Shown here piece by piece: positions 1-9,342 of a DNA stretch of 64,000 nt. A model generated the notes under the pieces. That model saw only the letters and a list, made by a program, of their open reading frames with translations, was not told where the DNA came from and did not search any database. Source of the stretch: Thalassobius sp965218685 (GTDB lineage: Bacteria > Pseudomonadota > Alphaproteobacteria > Rhodobacterales > Rhodobacteraceae); contig NZ_OZ244657.1 in assembly GCF_965218685.1 (NCBI RefSeq), positions 1,178,001 to 1,242,000 on the forward strand, read 5' to 3'. The translations under genes were made by a program, and so were the position numbers. The stretch's first letter is position 1. The number at the start of each line of letters is the position of its first letter.

Positions 1-1
1 C

Positions 2-616
2 GGCTATGTCGGGTATCTGCCCTTCGGCCAGCTCGAGGAACGCCGCCCCGCAACACATTGGGTGATCAACCGCGCCTCGCATCTGTACAACGATCCGGAT
101 TTCAAAAGCCACGAACTGATGAGCCTAAGCATGGGGTCGCAATTCCGCGTCATCGGCGAGTCGGGGCGGTTCTACGAGACCCCGTTAGGCTATGTCCCCA
201 AGCCGCATCTTGCCCCGCTGGATCGACTGGCACGCGACCCGGTTGAAGTGGCCGAGCGTTATCTGGGCGTGCCCTACCTGTGGGGCGGAAACTCGATCTG
301 GGGGATTGATTGCTCGGGGCTGGTGCAAGCCGCTTGCGTGGCCTGCGCGATCCCCTGTCCGGGCGACAGCGACTTGCAAGAGGCATCGCTTGGACGTCTT
401 TTGCCCGAAGACAAGAAACTGCGCCGTGGGGATCTGCTGTTCTGGAAAGGTCACGTGGGGTTGGTCGCGGGACGAGGGATGTTGCTGCACGCGAACGCCT
501 ATCACATGGCCGTCGCGTTCGAGCCCATCGACGAGGCCATCGCACGGATCAAGGCGCAGGGAGATGGCCCCGTCACCTCACGCCGTCGTCTGCCCGCGCG
601 CAAATCCGCGCCCTAG
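2..616 (+). CDS. NlpC/P60 family (C40) cell-wall peptidase, 5' truncated by window
   Basis: The frame is open from the first bases, so the N-terminus lies outside the window. Two SH3b-like segments come first; the first ends near GYVGYLP and the second near GYVPKPHL. A C-terminal NlpC/P60 domain follows. The catalytic Cys sits in GIDCSGLVQ and the catalytic His is probably the one in KGHVGLVAG, with a later His in LLHANAYHM. Members of this family cleave the gamma-D-Glu to diamino-acid bond of peptidoglycan stem peptides, usually in the periplasm or for recycling. It overlaps the convergent DUF2794 gene by four bases. The internal ATG at 62 lies inside the SH3 region and is not the true start. 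The family assignment is firm; the exact substrate is unknown. Confidence 0.85.
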   Translation, partial: GYVGYLPFGQLEERRPATHWVINRASHLYNDPDFKSHELMSLSMGSQFRVIGESGRFYETPLGYVPKPHLAPLDRLARDPVEVAERYLGVPYLWGGNSIWGIDCSGLVQAACVACAIPCPGDSDLQEASLGRLLPEDKKLRRGDLLFWKGHVGLVAGRGMLLHANAYHMAVAFEPIDEAIARIKAQGDGPVTSRRRLPARKSAP

Positions 617-957
617 TCGACCGAACGGATCAGCTTACGTTCCAGCACGCGCAACACGGTTTTCAGGTCGTGGCCGCGTTTGAGGATCTGTCCGTCCATA
701 CCGAACACGACGTACATGCCTTGCTTGTTGCGCAGCTTGGGGTGCTTCTCGATCCGGTACAGGGGGGTTTCGGCCGTGCGTCGAAACACCGAAAACACTG
801 CTGTTTCGCGCAGGCAGGAAATGCCGTAATCCCGCCATTCCCCGGCGGCAACCATCCGCCCGTAAAGCCCCATGATGACACCCATCTCTTTGCGGTCAAA
901 GGCAACCTGAGACGGGATGCCGGGACGGGGAAAAGGGGTTGAACCTTGCATATTCAT
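613..957 (-). CDS. DUF2794 family conserved protein
   Basis: A 114-residue soluble protein with no signal peptide or membrane segment. Its core (residues about 20 to 110: DRKEMGVIMGLYGRMVAAGEW, then YRIEKHPKLRNKQGMYVVFG) matches what I know as DUF2794, a small family almost confined to alphaproteobacteria. The C-terminus, with DLKTVLRVLERKL, looks helical. No function is established. It lies downstream of paaX in the same direction with a 37-base gap, so it may be cotranscribed with it. It meets the peptidase gene tail to tail. Family recognition is from memory of its sequence style. Confidence 0.75.
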   Translation of the reverse strand: MNMQGSTPFPRPGIPSQVAFDRKEMGVIMGLYGRMVAAGEWRDYGISCLRETAVFSVFRRTAETPLYRIEKHPKLRNKQGMYVVFGMDGQILKRGHDLKTVLRVLERKLIRSVD

Positions 958-994
958 ACGTCCAGAGTTGCGCCAAACCCGGGTTAAATCAAGC

Positions 995-1786
995 CTAGCG
1001 GAACCTTTTGAAGAAATTGGGGTGCGGGCTGGGCATGGGTGATACTTCCTGCAGCGCCGTGTCGAACCACTCTTCTGCGATCGGTGTCAGGGCGGCATAG
1101 GCCGCTGCGACCTCGGATCGGGGATCGCGTCCCTTGAAGGTGTCAGGCAGCAATTCGGTTGGCGGCTCGGGGTGGCGAAGCACGATCCGGCGCCAGCGAT
1201 GGATCAACAGGGTGCGCGCGGCGGCGGCGTCCAAAGGGGTCAGGCTGGCCCTGTTCAAAGCATCCAAATCCCGAAACAGGGCGATCAGCGCAGCGTGATG
1301 GGCCTTGCTAAGCAGCTTTGCGCGCAGCGCGGCCGAAAGGCTGGTCAGATCACCGGTTACCGCGCATTCGGGCAGAGGGCCGGGCTGATCGGCGGGTCTT
1401 AGAACCACGCCGGGCGCGACCGGAATGCCGGGCTGGTCTGCGCCAACGGCCAAGGTCCAGGACGTGACCGGCTGCGTTCGCGCGGGCGCGTAGATCCGGC
1501 TGGTAGCATCGGCAAACTGCGCCAGCCCTTCTTTGGTCAGCCGGTAATAGCTGTTGCGACCTTCACGCTCTGACGTAACCCAACCATCGCGGCCCAGTCG
1601 AGATAGCGCGGTTCGGATCGTACCTGACTCGATCCCGATGCGGCCCAAAAGTTTTTGCAGACGCAGATTGGCGATACGGCCCCCTCGCAGCTGCACGCTA
1701 TCACCGAAAACGGTGATGACCAAAGACCACACGCGCAGGCGGCCTTCGTCATGCAGTGCGGTGATCAAGGGGGAAAGCGGATCCAT
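995..1786 (-). CDS. paaX: PaaX-type transcriptional repressor of phenylacetate genes
   Basis: About 263 residues in the PaaX family, GntR-like repressors that are released from DNA by phenylacetyl-CoA. The N-terminal winged helix is visible in SLVITVFGDSVQLRGGRI and IESGTIRTALSRLGRDGW (about residues 25 to 75), followed by the central and C-terminal PaaX domains. The location directly downstream of paaZ (67-base gap to the chosen start) fits autogenous control of the paa locus. The start is uncertain: an in-frame GTG at 1801 gives five more residues. The locus also carries a TetR regulator at 6971, so two repressor types may share control. Confidence 0.85.
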   Translation of the reverse strand: MDPLSPLITALHDEGRLRVWSLVITVFGDSVQLRGGRIANLRLQKLLGRIGIESGTIRTALSRLGRDGWVTSEREGRNSYYRLTKEGLAQFADATSRIYAPARTQPVTSWTLAVGADQPGIPVAPGVVLRPADQPGPLPECAVTGDLTSLSAALRAKLLSKAHHAALIALFRDLDALNRASLTPLDAAAARTLLIHRWRRIVLRHPEPPTELLPDTFKGRDPRSEVAAAYAALTPIAEEWFDTALQEVSPMPSPHPNFFKRFR

Positions 1787-1853
1787 AACCCGTTGATACA
1801 CCGGGTCATGTCCGGGGGGAAGTGGGGGCAGCGTTGCGCCGCCCCCGCCATGT

Positions 1854-3881
1854 TCAACGGTCGTAGGCGACCATGGTCAGCAGCTCGTATTCTGCGACTT
1901 GCTCGTCATCCTGATTGGTCAGGGTCGCGTTCCATGCCACCTCGCCATACTCATCATTGCGCTTGGTTTTGCGCTTGCAGGTCAGGGCAACCTTGATGCT
2001 GTCACCCGCGCTGACCGGTTTTTGAAAGGACAAGCCATTCAGGCCGGTGTTGGCCAGAACGGGCCCCTCGTTCGGTTCCACGAAAAGGCCCGCAGCGAAA
2101 GACAACAACAGATAGCCATGCGCAACGCGACCGGGGAAGAATGGGTTCCGCTGCGCGGCGTCCTCGTCCATGTGGGCATAGAACGTGTCGCCGGTGAAAT
2201 GGGCGAAATGCTCGATATCCTCCATTGAAATCGTGCGCGATTCCGTGTGGATCGTCTCGCCAATCTGGATCTCGTTGAAGGTGCGTTGGAACGGATGGGT
2301 CGGGTTTTCCGACTGCGGAGCCCCCTTGATCCAGGTGCCGGTGATGGCGCTGATAATCTCGGGCGTGCCTTGGATCGCAGTACGTTGCAGATAGTGTTTC
2401 ACACCGCGAATGCCGCCCAGCTCCTCGCCGCCGCCCGCGCGACCGGGGCCGCCATGGACCATATGCGGCATCGGCGCGCCGTGGCCCGTCGCCTCGCGTC
2501 CGGTGTCGCGGTTGTTGATGTAGAGGCGCCCGTGCCAGGCCGCGCTGGTCAGGGTGATGTCGCGCGCAATCGCGGGGTCATGGGTAAAGATCGAGGCGAC
2601 CAGCGATCCTTCGCCGCGGTTCGCCAATTGCGCCGCATGGGCGGTGTCGCGATAGGGCAGGATGGTTGACACAGGGCCAAACGCCTCGACCGAATGGATG
2701 ATTTCGGCGGCGTCGGGATCGTCACATCGGAACAGGGTCGGCGGGATGAAGGCGGCGTCCGCATCCGCGTCGACGGGCTGGAACCCGTCCAGCTCACCGC
2801 AGATTTGCCGCGCTTCGGTGCCGATTTGAGCGGCCTTGGCTAGCACATCGGATTTTTGCGCCATCGATGCCAATGCGCCCATGCGCACGCCCTCGGAATC
2901 GGGGTGGCCGACGGTGACGGTGGCCAGTTTCGCCGTCAGGGCGTCGGTCACGGTATCCGCCATATGATCGGGAACCAGCAGACGGCGCATCGCGGTGCAC
3001 TTTTGTCCGGCCTTGGTGGTGATCTCGGTGACGGCCTCTTTGATGAACAGCGCGAATTCGGGGCTGTCGGCGTCGGCATCCGCGCCCAGGATCGAGGCGT
3101 TCAGGCTGTCTTGTTCCGCAAGAAAACGGGTCGAGTTCTGGATCAACGCGGGGGTCGTCCGCAGCATCTGCGCGGTGTCGGCCGAGCCGGTAAAACTGAC
3201 CACATCCTGCGGGCCCATCTTGTCCAGCAGGTCACCGGTGCGGCCGATGATCAGCTGCACAGCGCCCTCGGGCAGCAAGCCCGATTCGATAATCATGCGG
3301 AAACACGCCTCGGTCAGATAGCACGTCTGAGTCGCCGGTTTGACGATCGCGGGCACGCCGGCCAGCAGCGTGGGAGCTAGTTTCTCCAGCATGCCCCAAA
3401 CGGGAAAGTTGAAGGCGTTGATATGGACAGCCACGCCTTGCAGGGGGGTTGCAATATGTTGCCCAATGAAAGCGCCAGTGCGGCCTAGCTGTTCAACCTC
3501 GCCATCGACGTAGACCCGCGAATCAGGCAGCTCGCGGCGCCCCTTCGAGGCATAGACGTACAGGGTGCCGATGCCGCCTTCGATGTCCACGCCGCCATCA
3601 CGCCGGGTCGCGCCGGTCAAACCGTTGATGGCGTACAGCTCTTCCTTGCGGCCACCGATATACAGGGCCAACTTCTTTAGAATTCTTGCGCGATCATGGA
3701 AGGTTAGGGCGCGCAGCGCGGGGCCACCCACGTTGCGTGCATAGTGCAGCATCGCGTCGGTATCCAGGGTGCTGCCGCCCGCCAGGGCGATTTCGGTGGC
3801 CGTGACGGGACCGATGATGGGGCTTGCAGTGGCGCCGGGCGCAATCCAATCGCCAGCGATAAAACTTTCGGGTTTCAGCAT
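1854..3881 (-). CDS. paaZ: Bifunctional PaaZ: oxepin-CoA hydrolase / semialdehyde dehydrogenase
   Basis: 675 residues, close to the E. coli PaaZ length of 681. The N-terminal aldehyde dehydrogenase domain (about 1 to 520) carries the Glu in FLAEQDSLNAS and the nucleophile Cys in GQKCTAMRRL. The C-terminal MaoC hot-dog hydratase domain (about 540 to 675) carries the Asp/His pair in FTGDTFYAHMDED. The enzyme opens the oxepin-CoA ring and oxidises the resulting aldehyde to 3-oxo-5,6-didehydrosuberyl-CoA, the substrate of the thiolase encoded divergently. The frame extends to 4007, but the start at 3881 is preceded by GGAGGAG and begins MLKPESFIAGDW. It is transcribed away from paaI through the operator region near 3946. 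Confidence 0.95.
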   Translation of the reverse strand: MLKPESFIAGDWIAPGATASPIIGPVTATEIALAGGSTLDTDAMLHYARNVGGPALRALTFHDRARILKKLALYIGGRKEELYAINGLTGATRRDGGVDIEGGIGTLYVYASKGRRELPDSRVYVDGEVEQLGRTGAFIGQHIATPLQGVAVHINAFNFPVWGMLEKLAPTLLAGVPAIVKPATQTCYLTEACFRMIIESGLLPEGAVQLIIGRTGDLLDKMGPQDVVSFTGSADTAQMLRTTPALIQNSTRFLAEQDSLNASILGADADADSPEFALFIKEAVTEITTKAGQKCTAMRRLLVPDHMADTVTDALTAKLATVTVGHPDSEGVRMGALASMAQKSDVLAKAAQIGTEARQICGELDGFQPVDADADAAFIPPTLFRCDDPDAAEIIHSVEAFGPVSTILPYRDTAHAAQLANRGEGSLVASIFTHDPAIARDITLTSAAWHGRLYINNRDTGREATGHGAPMPHMVHGGPGRAGGGEELGGIRGVKHYLQRTAIQGTPEIISAITGTWIKGAPQSENPTHPFQRTFNEIQIGETIHTESRTISMEDIEHFAHFTGDTFYAHMDEDAAQRNPFFPGRVAHGYLLLSFAAGLFVEPNEGPVLANTGLNGLSFQKPVSAGDSIKVALTCKRKTKRNDEYGEVAWNATLTNQDDEQVAEYELLTMVAYDR

Positions 3882-3945
3882 TGGGGTCTCCTCCGGTGGG
3901 TTGCCCACAGTATGTAGCAATATAATTCCTCTTTCAATACTATTG

Positions 3946-3959
3946 ACCGACTGGTCGGT
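3946..3959. promoter_or_regulatory. Palindromic operator ACCGAC-N2-GTCGGT between paaZ and paaI
   Basis: The 14-base element ACCGACTGGTCGGT is a perfect inverted repeat with six-base arms and a two-base centre. It lies 65 bases before the paaZ start and 42 bases before the paaI start, so it can control both directions. ACCGAC/GTCGGT palindromes are typical of TetR-family operators in proteobacterial fatty-acid and aromatic-acid regulons. The TetR gene at 6971, last in the paaIJK run, is the obvious candidate ligand. Binding by PaaX is the alternative. Confidence 0.6.
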
Positions 3960-4000
3960 TTTGTGCAAGCCTTGAATCGCGAATGGGAGGATTTGCCGAA

Positions 4001-4435
4001 ATGACACCGCAACAGCGCGCCGAGCGCAGTGCCGCAGCGATGTGGGCCAAGGACGTGGCCAGCCAGGCTGCGGGCATGATTCTGCAAGAAATCGGGCCTG
4101 GCCGCGCCGTGCTGACCATGCCGGTGCGCGAGGATTTCCTGAACGGGCATCGCATCTGCCACGGCGGGTACATCTTTACCCTGGCAGATTCGGCCTTTGC
4201 CTTCGCATGCAACAGTTACAATCGGTTGGTGGTGGCGCAGGAAAACTCGATCACGTTTCTGTCCCCCGGCGAGCCGGACGAGGTTTTGACCGCCCACGCC
4301 CAAGAGGTCGCGATGACGGGCAGGTCAGGGGTTTATGACGTCACCGTCACTGGCGGCGACGGACGCAAGGTCGCCCTTTTCCGGGGTCTGTCCCGGCAGA
4401 TAAAGGGTCAGCATTTCGAGGAGAGCGAAGAATGA
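4001..4435 (+). CDS. paaI: Hydroxyphenylacetyl-CoA thioesterase PaaI
   Basis: 144 residues, a hot-dog fold thioesterase. The signature segment NGHRICHGGYIFTLAD contains the conserved HGG and the catalytic Asp of PaaI. PaaI hydrolyses stalled ring-hydroxylated phenylacetyl-CoA adducts and so rescues coenzyme A during phenylacetate breakdown. The start at 4001 (MTPQQRAERSA) is preceded by GGGAGG at 3985-3990, whereas the upstream in-frame ATG at 3983 has no binding site. It overlaps paaJ by ATGA, so the two are translationally coupled. Confidence 0.93.
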   Translation: MTPQQRAERSAAAMWAKDVASQAAGMILQEIGPGRAVLTMPVREDFLNGHRICHGGYIFTLADSAFAFACNSYNRLVVAQENSITFLSPGEPDEVLTAHAQEVAMTGRSGVYDVTVTGGDGRKVALFRGLSRQIKGQHFEESEE

Positions 4436-5625
4436 GAGACGCATATTTGTGCGAGGGTCTGCGGACCGCGATCGGCCGCTATGGGGGGACGCTCAGCTCG
4501 GTTCGTCCCGATGACATGCTGGCACATGTGATTCGCGAGGTGACCTCGCCCTTCGACGGGCTGCAGGTGGACGAAGTGATCATGGGCAACGCTAATGGCG
4601 CGGGCGAAGATAACCGCAACGTCGCCCGCATGTCCGCGCTGCTGGCCGGGCTGGGCGAGGGCGTGCCGGGCACCACGATGAACCGCCTGTGCGGCTCGGG
4701 TCTGGATGCGATCGGCACCGCCGCGCGTGCTGTGAAATGTGGCGAGGCCGAGGTGGTGATTGCGGGCGGTGTGGAATCCATGTCGCGCGCACCCTTCGTG
4801 CAAGGCAAGGCCACCAGTGCCTTTTCCCGCAAGGCCGAGATTTACGACACAACAATCGGTTGGCGGTTCGTGAACAAGGCAATGCACAAACAATTTGGCA
4901 CCGATTCCATGCCCGAAACGGCCGAAAACGTGGCCGCCGATTTCAACATCAGCCGCGAGGATCAGGACGCGTTTGCCCTGCGCTCGCAAGAGCGGGCGGC
5001 GGCGGCGATTGCCTCGGGCCGTTTGGCGCGCGAGATCACCCCGGTGACGATCCCACAGCGGCGCGGCGACGACATCGTGTTCGACACGGATGAACATCCG
5101 CGCATGTCCTCGCTGGAGAAGCTGGCGAAACTGCCCACGCCCTTCCGCGAAGGTGGCAGCGTGACAGCGGGCAATGCCAGTGGCGTGAATGACGGCGCTG
5201 CGGCGTTGATCGTGGCCAGCAAGGAAGCGGTCGAGAAATATGGTCTGACGCCCAAGGCACGGATCGTGTCGATGGCCACCGTGGGCGTGCCGCCCCGGAT
5301 CATGGGCATCGGCCCGGCCCCAGCGACGCAGGCCTTGCTGGATCGTCACGGGCTGAAAATCAGCGACGTCGATTTTCTGGAACTGAACGAGGCATTTGCC
5401 GCGCAGGGTCTGGCCTCGATGCGGCAGCTGGGTTTGCCGGATGATGCGGATCACGTGAACCCGAACGGCGGTGCAATTGCCTTGGGTCACCCTCTGGGCA
5501 TGTCCGGCGCACGCTTGGCGCTGACGGCCTCGATCAACATGGTGGATGCGGGTGCGAAACGCGCGATCTGCACCATGTGTATTGGCGTGGGGCAGGGCAT
5601 CGCACTGATGCTGGAATCCGTCTGA
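4432..5625 (+). CDS. paaJ: 3-oxoadipyl-CoA / 3-oxo-5,6-didehydrosuberyl-CoA thiolase
   Basis: 397 residues, thiolase family of the PcaF/PaaJ type. The acylated Cys is C87 in NRLCGSG, with H353 in ALGHPLG and C383 in CIGVGQG completing the active site. In phenylacetate catabolism it cleaves 3-oxo-5,6-didehydrosuberyl-CoA and later 3-oxoadipyl-CoA to succinyl-CoA and acetyl-CoA. The second reaction is also the last step of the box benzoate pathway and of the beta-ketoadipate pathway, so a sequence-only choice between paaJ and pcaF rests on context. Flanking paaI and paaK favour paaJ. Confidence 0.9.
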   Translation: MRDAYLCEGLRTAIGRYGGTLSSVRPDDMLAHVIREVTSPFDGLQVDEVIMGNANGAGEDNRNVARMSALLAGLGEGVPGTTMNRLCGSGLDAIGTAARAVKCGEAEVVIAGGVESMSRAPFVQGKATSAFSRKAEIYDTTIGWRFVNKAMHKQFGTDSMPETAENVAADFNISREDQDAFALRSQERAAAAIASGRLAREITPVTIPQRRGDDIVFDTDEHPRMSSLEKLAKLPTPFREGGSVTAGNASGVNDGAAALIVASKEAVEKYGLTPKARIVSMATVGVPPRIMGIGPAPATQALLDRHGLKISDVDFLELNEAFAAQGLASMRQLGLPDDADHVNPNGGAIALGHPLGMSGARLALTASINMVDAGAKRAICTMCIGVGQGIALMLESV

Positions 5626-5666
5626 GCCAATAAACCATACGACACCGTTTAGTGGAGGAACGTGTC

Positions 5667-6971
5667 ATGAAAGATCTCTCGCCTAAACCCGGCGATCTGG
5701 AGCCGATCGAAACCGCCTCGCGGGATGAGATCGCAGCCCTGCAATTGCAGCGCATGAAATGGTCGTTGAAGCACGCCTATGACAACGTGCCCTTCTACCG
5801 GAACAGTTTTGATCAGGCGGGGGTGCATCCCGACGATCTGAACTCGTTGGCGGATCTGGCCAAGTTTCCGTTCACGGTTAAGCAGGACTTGCGGGACAAC
5901 TATCCCTTTGGTCTGTTCGCCGTCCCGCGTGAGCAGATCGCGCGGGTGCATGCGTCCTCAGGCACAACAGGGCAGCCGACGGTAGTGGGCTATACCAAGA
6001 ACGACCTGTCCATGTGGGCCGATGTTGTGGCACGGTGCATGCGGGCCTCGGGGCTACGGGCGGGGGATGTTCTGCACAACGCCTATGGCTATGGGCTGTT
6101 CACCGGCGGTCTGGGCGTGCATGGCGGGGCCGAGCGCGCGGGCCTGACCGTGGTTCCGGTGTCCGGCGGGATGACCCAGCGCCAGGTACGCTTGATCGAG
6201 GATTTCCGCGCCGATGGCATCACAGTGACTCCGTCCTATGCGCTGTCCATTCTGGATGAATACGCCGCGCAGGGGCTGGACCCACGTGACAGCCCGCTGA
6301 AAGTGGGCATTTTTGGCGCCGAACCTTGGACCAACGCGATGCGCCGCGAGATCGAGGACGCTTTCGACATGCACGCGGTTGACATCTATGGCCTGTCCGA
6401 GGTGATCGGCCCCGGTGTTGCCAATGAATGCGTGGAAACCAAGGACGGGCTGCACATCTGGGAGGATCACTTCTATCCCGAGATTATCGACCCGAATACG
6501 GGCGAGGTGCTGCCAGATGGCGAATTGGGAGAGCTGGTCTTTACCTCGCTCACCAAAGAGGGGTTCCCGATCATCCGGTACCGTACCCGCGATCTGACCC
6601 GCCTGTTGCCGGGCACCGCTCGGTCCATGCGGCGGATGGAAAAGATCACCGGCCGCAGCGACGACATGATCATCCTGCGCGGCGTGAACGTCTTCCCGAC
6701 CCAGATCGAAGAACAGCTGATGGACGTGCCTGCGCTTGCGCCGCATTTCCAGATTGAACTCAGCCGCCCAGACCGGATGGACGTGATGACTGTGCACGTG
6801 GAAATGGCCGAGGATGGCGGCGATCCCGAGGCTGCGGCGCGCGCCCTGTCAGGCAAGATCAAGTCGAATGTCGGCATCAGTGCCAAAGTCGATGTGGCAA
6901 GGGCTGGCCAAGTGGCCCGGTCCGAGGGTAAAGCGGTGCGCATCATCGACAACCGCCCCAAGGAGAGCTGA
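5667..6971 (+). CDS. paaK: Phenylacetate-CoA ligase
   Basis: 434 residues, adenylate-forming enzyme of the PaaK type. The phosphate-binding loop SSGTTGQPTVVGYT, the adenine segment YGLSEVIGPGVANEC and the C-terminal RGVNVFPTQIEEQL are all intact. It activates phenylacetate with ATP and CoA, the first step of the pathway, in the cytoplasm. The start at 5667 (MKDLSPKPGDL) has GGAGG eight bases upstream; a GTG at 5652 overlaps that site and is unlikely. The stop overlaps the following TetR start in TGATG. Confidence 0.94.
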   Translation: MKDLSPKPGDLEPIETASRDEIAALQLQRMKWSLKHAYDNVPFYRNSFDQAGVHPDDLNSLADLAKFPFTVKQDLRDNYPFGLFAVPREQIARVHASSGTTGQPTVVGYTKNDLSMWADVVARCMRASGLRAGDVLHNAYGYGLFTGGLGVHGGAERAGLTVVPVSGGMTQRQVRLIEDFRADGITVTPSYALSILDEYAAQGLDPRDSPLKVGIFGAEPWTNAMRREIEDAFDMHAVDIYGLSEVIGPGVANECVETKDGLHIWEDHFYPEIIDPNTGEVLPDGELGELVFTSLTKEGFPIIRYRTRDLTRLLPGTARSMRRMEKITGRSDDMIILRGVNVFPTQIEEQLMDVPALAPHFQIELSRPDRMDVMTVHVEMAEDGGDPEAAARALSGKIKSNVGISAKVDVARAGQVARSEGKAVRIIDNRPKES

Positions 6972-7546
6972 TGGCCCGCGGACTGGCACGCGATCACGAC
7001 GAAAAACGTGCGGCCCTGCGCAAAGGGGCCGCCGCCTATTTCGCCGCGCATGGATTCGACCGCGCCAGCATGACCGGTGCGGCGAAATCCTGTGGTGTGT
7101 CCAAAGCGCTGATCTATCACTATTGGTCGTCCAAAGAGGATCTGCTGTTCGACATTCTGGATGATCACCTGGGGCAGCTGTTGGATCAGGTGCAGGCCTC
7201 TGAGGGCGAAGGGCTAGGCAAGCTGATTGAGGCTATTCTGACCGCCTATGAGGACGCAGATGCCGAGCATAAGCTGCAGATCGACGCCCTGGAAATCCTG
7301 CCCGAGGACAAGAAGGCACCTTTGATCGCAACGCAGCGCGAACTGGTCGAGATCATGGGCACCTCGGTGCTGCAGGTGCAACCCACTCTGGCCAGCGACG
7401 CCGAGCGCCTTCGCGCAGCCACGATGACCGTGTTTGCTATTCTGAACTGGTTCTACATGTGGCACCGCCCCGGCAAGGGGATCAGCCGCGCCGAGTATGT
7501 GGTCCTGGCTACGGACTTTGTTGTCGGTGGTTTGCGCGCTTTGTAA
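6971..7546 (+). CDS. paaR: TetR-family regulator of the paa genes (PaaR-like)
   Basis: 191 residues. The N-terminal helix-turn-helix is clear in MTGAAKSCGVSKALIYHYW (about residues 35 to 53), followed by a helical ligand-binding domain. It is coupled to paaK through a one-base stop/start overlap, which points to regulation of this pathway. The likely ligand is an aryl-CoA such as phenylacetyl-CoA, by analogy with PaaR. The palindrome at 3946 is a plausible target. It coexists with paaX in the same locus, and which one dominates cannot be read from sequence. The gene name rests on context. Confidence 0.78.
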   Translation: MARGLARDHDEKRAALRKGAAAYFAAHGFDRASMTGAAKSCGVSKALIYHYWSSKEDLLFDILDDHLGQLLDQVQASEGEGLGKLIEAILTAYEDADAEHKLQIDALEILPEDKKAPLIATQRELVEIMGTSVLQVQPTLASDAERLRAATMTVFAILNWFYMWHRPGKGISRAEYVVLATDFVVGGLRAL

Positions 7547-7595
7547 GTTCACGAAAATCTCACTTGCTTCGCGCGGTCGGCTGGGCTGGGATGCG

Positions 7596-7612
7596 TGCAA
7601 ACTCGGTTTGCA
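7596..7612. promoter_or_regulatory. Inverted repeat TGCAAAC-N3-GTTTGCA before cytochrome c' gene
   Basis: Seven-base perfect arms with a TCG centre, ending just before the CAGGAG ribosome-binding site of the gene starting at 7627. It may be an operator or a small leader hairpin. There is no T-run, so it is a poor terminator for the preceding regulator gene. Confidence 0.35.
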
Positions 7613-7626
7613 GCAGGAGTGACATT

Positions 7627-8064
7627 ATGAGTATCAAGACAATCGCCACGGTCGGCATCATCCTGACCGCCAGCGCAGCTTTGGCCCATAGCGGCGTCAA
7701 GGATCCGAACGTAATGGCCCGCATGAACCTGATGGGCGAAGTCAAAGACAACATGGGTGTGCTGGGCGGTATGGCCAAGGGCAAGATGGCGTTTGACGCG
7801 GACAAAGCTGCCATGGCCAAGGCCGGTCTAATCGCCAACGCGCAGGCCATACCTGCGGCGTTCGAGATTAACGCGATGGATCCCAAATCCGAAGCCTTGC
7901 CCGCAATCTGGGAAAACTGGGAAGACTTCGTCACCAAGGCCAGCGCCATGGAAGCAGCGGTAGGCGCGCTTGATGTCAGCTCGGCCGAGGCGATCCAGGG
8001 CGGCCTGCGCTCGGTCGGCGGCAGCTGCGGCGGCTGCCACAAGTCCTATCGCATCGACAAATAA
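7627..8064 (+). CDS. Cytochrome c' (class II c-type cytochrome)
   Basis: 145 residues. A Sec signal peptide (MSIKTIATVGIILTASAALA) is followed by a four-helix-bundle cytochrome with the haem motif near the C-terminus, CGGCHKSYR, where class II cytochromes carry it. The sequence PNVMARMNLMGEVKDNMGVLGG is typical of the family's first helix. These periplasmic haem proteins bind NO or CO and are often implicated in NO tolerance. It stands as a single gene with its own binding site (CAGGAG) and a strong stem-loop downstream. The next gene is the glutathione-dependent formaldehyde/S-nitrosoglutathione dehydrogenase, so a shared link to NO chemistry is possible but inferred. Confidence 0.88.
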   Translation: MSIKTIATVGIILTASAALAHSGVKDPNVMARMNLMGEVKDNMGVLGGMAKGKMAFDADKAAMAKAGLIANAQAIPAAFEINAMDPKSEALPAIWENWEDFVTKASAMEAAVGALDVSSAEAIQGGLRSVGGSCGGCHKSYRIDK

Positions 8065-8074
8065 GAATGCGAGC

Positions 8075-8102
8075 CTATGCGCCATTTTGTTGTGGCGCAT
8101 AG
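8075..8102 (+). terminator. Strong stem-loop after cytochrome c' gene
   Basis: Perfect ten-base stem CTATGCGCCA / TGGCGCATAG with an eight-base T/G loop, eleven bases after the stop codon. The downstream bases are not a clean T-run, so termination may be partial. Confidence 0.55.
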
Positions 8103-8172
8103 CAATATCCTCTTCCTATAGTGCGCCCCAGAAGCCGCAGGAATTATGCGGCCATTTTTGGGAGAGATTTGG

Positions 8173-9309
<1,137 letters not shown>

Positions 9310-9319
9310 CAGACCCTCT

Positions 9320-9342
9320 GGGCGGGCCTTTATGGCCCGTCC
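9320..9342. terminator. Bidirectional hairpin between adhI and the convergent TetR gene
   Basis: Stem GGGCGGGCC / GGCCCGTCC, nine pairs including one G-U, loop TTTAT. It sits eleven bases after the adhI stop and touches the stop codon of the convergent regulator gene. Confidence 0.55.

Noticed and set aside
4408..5490. Minus-strand 360-residue frame opposite paaJ
   Set aside because: Antisense shadow; paaJ carries complete thiolase active-site motifs.
8114..8126. CTATAGTGCG before adhI, similar to the box-cluster element
   Set aside because: Lacks the CACTATAG and TGCA context, is isolated from benzoate genes, and may simply be a -10 region.
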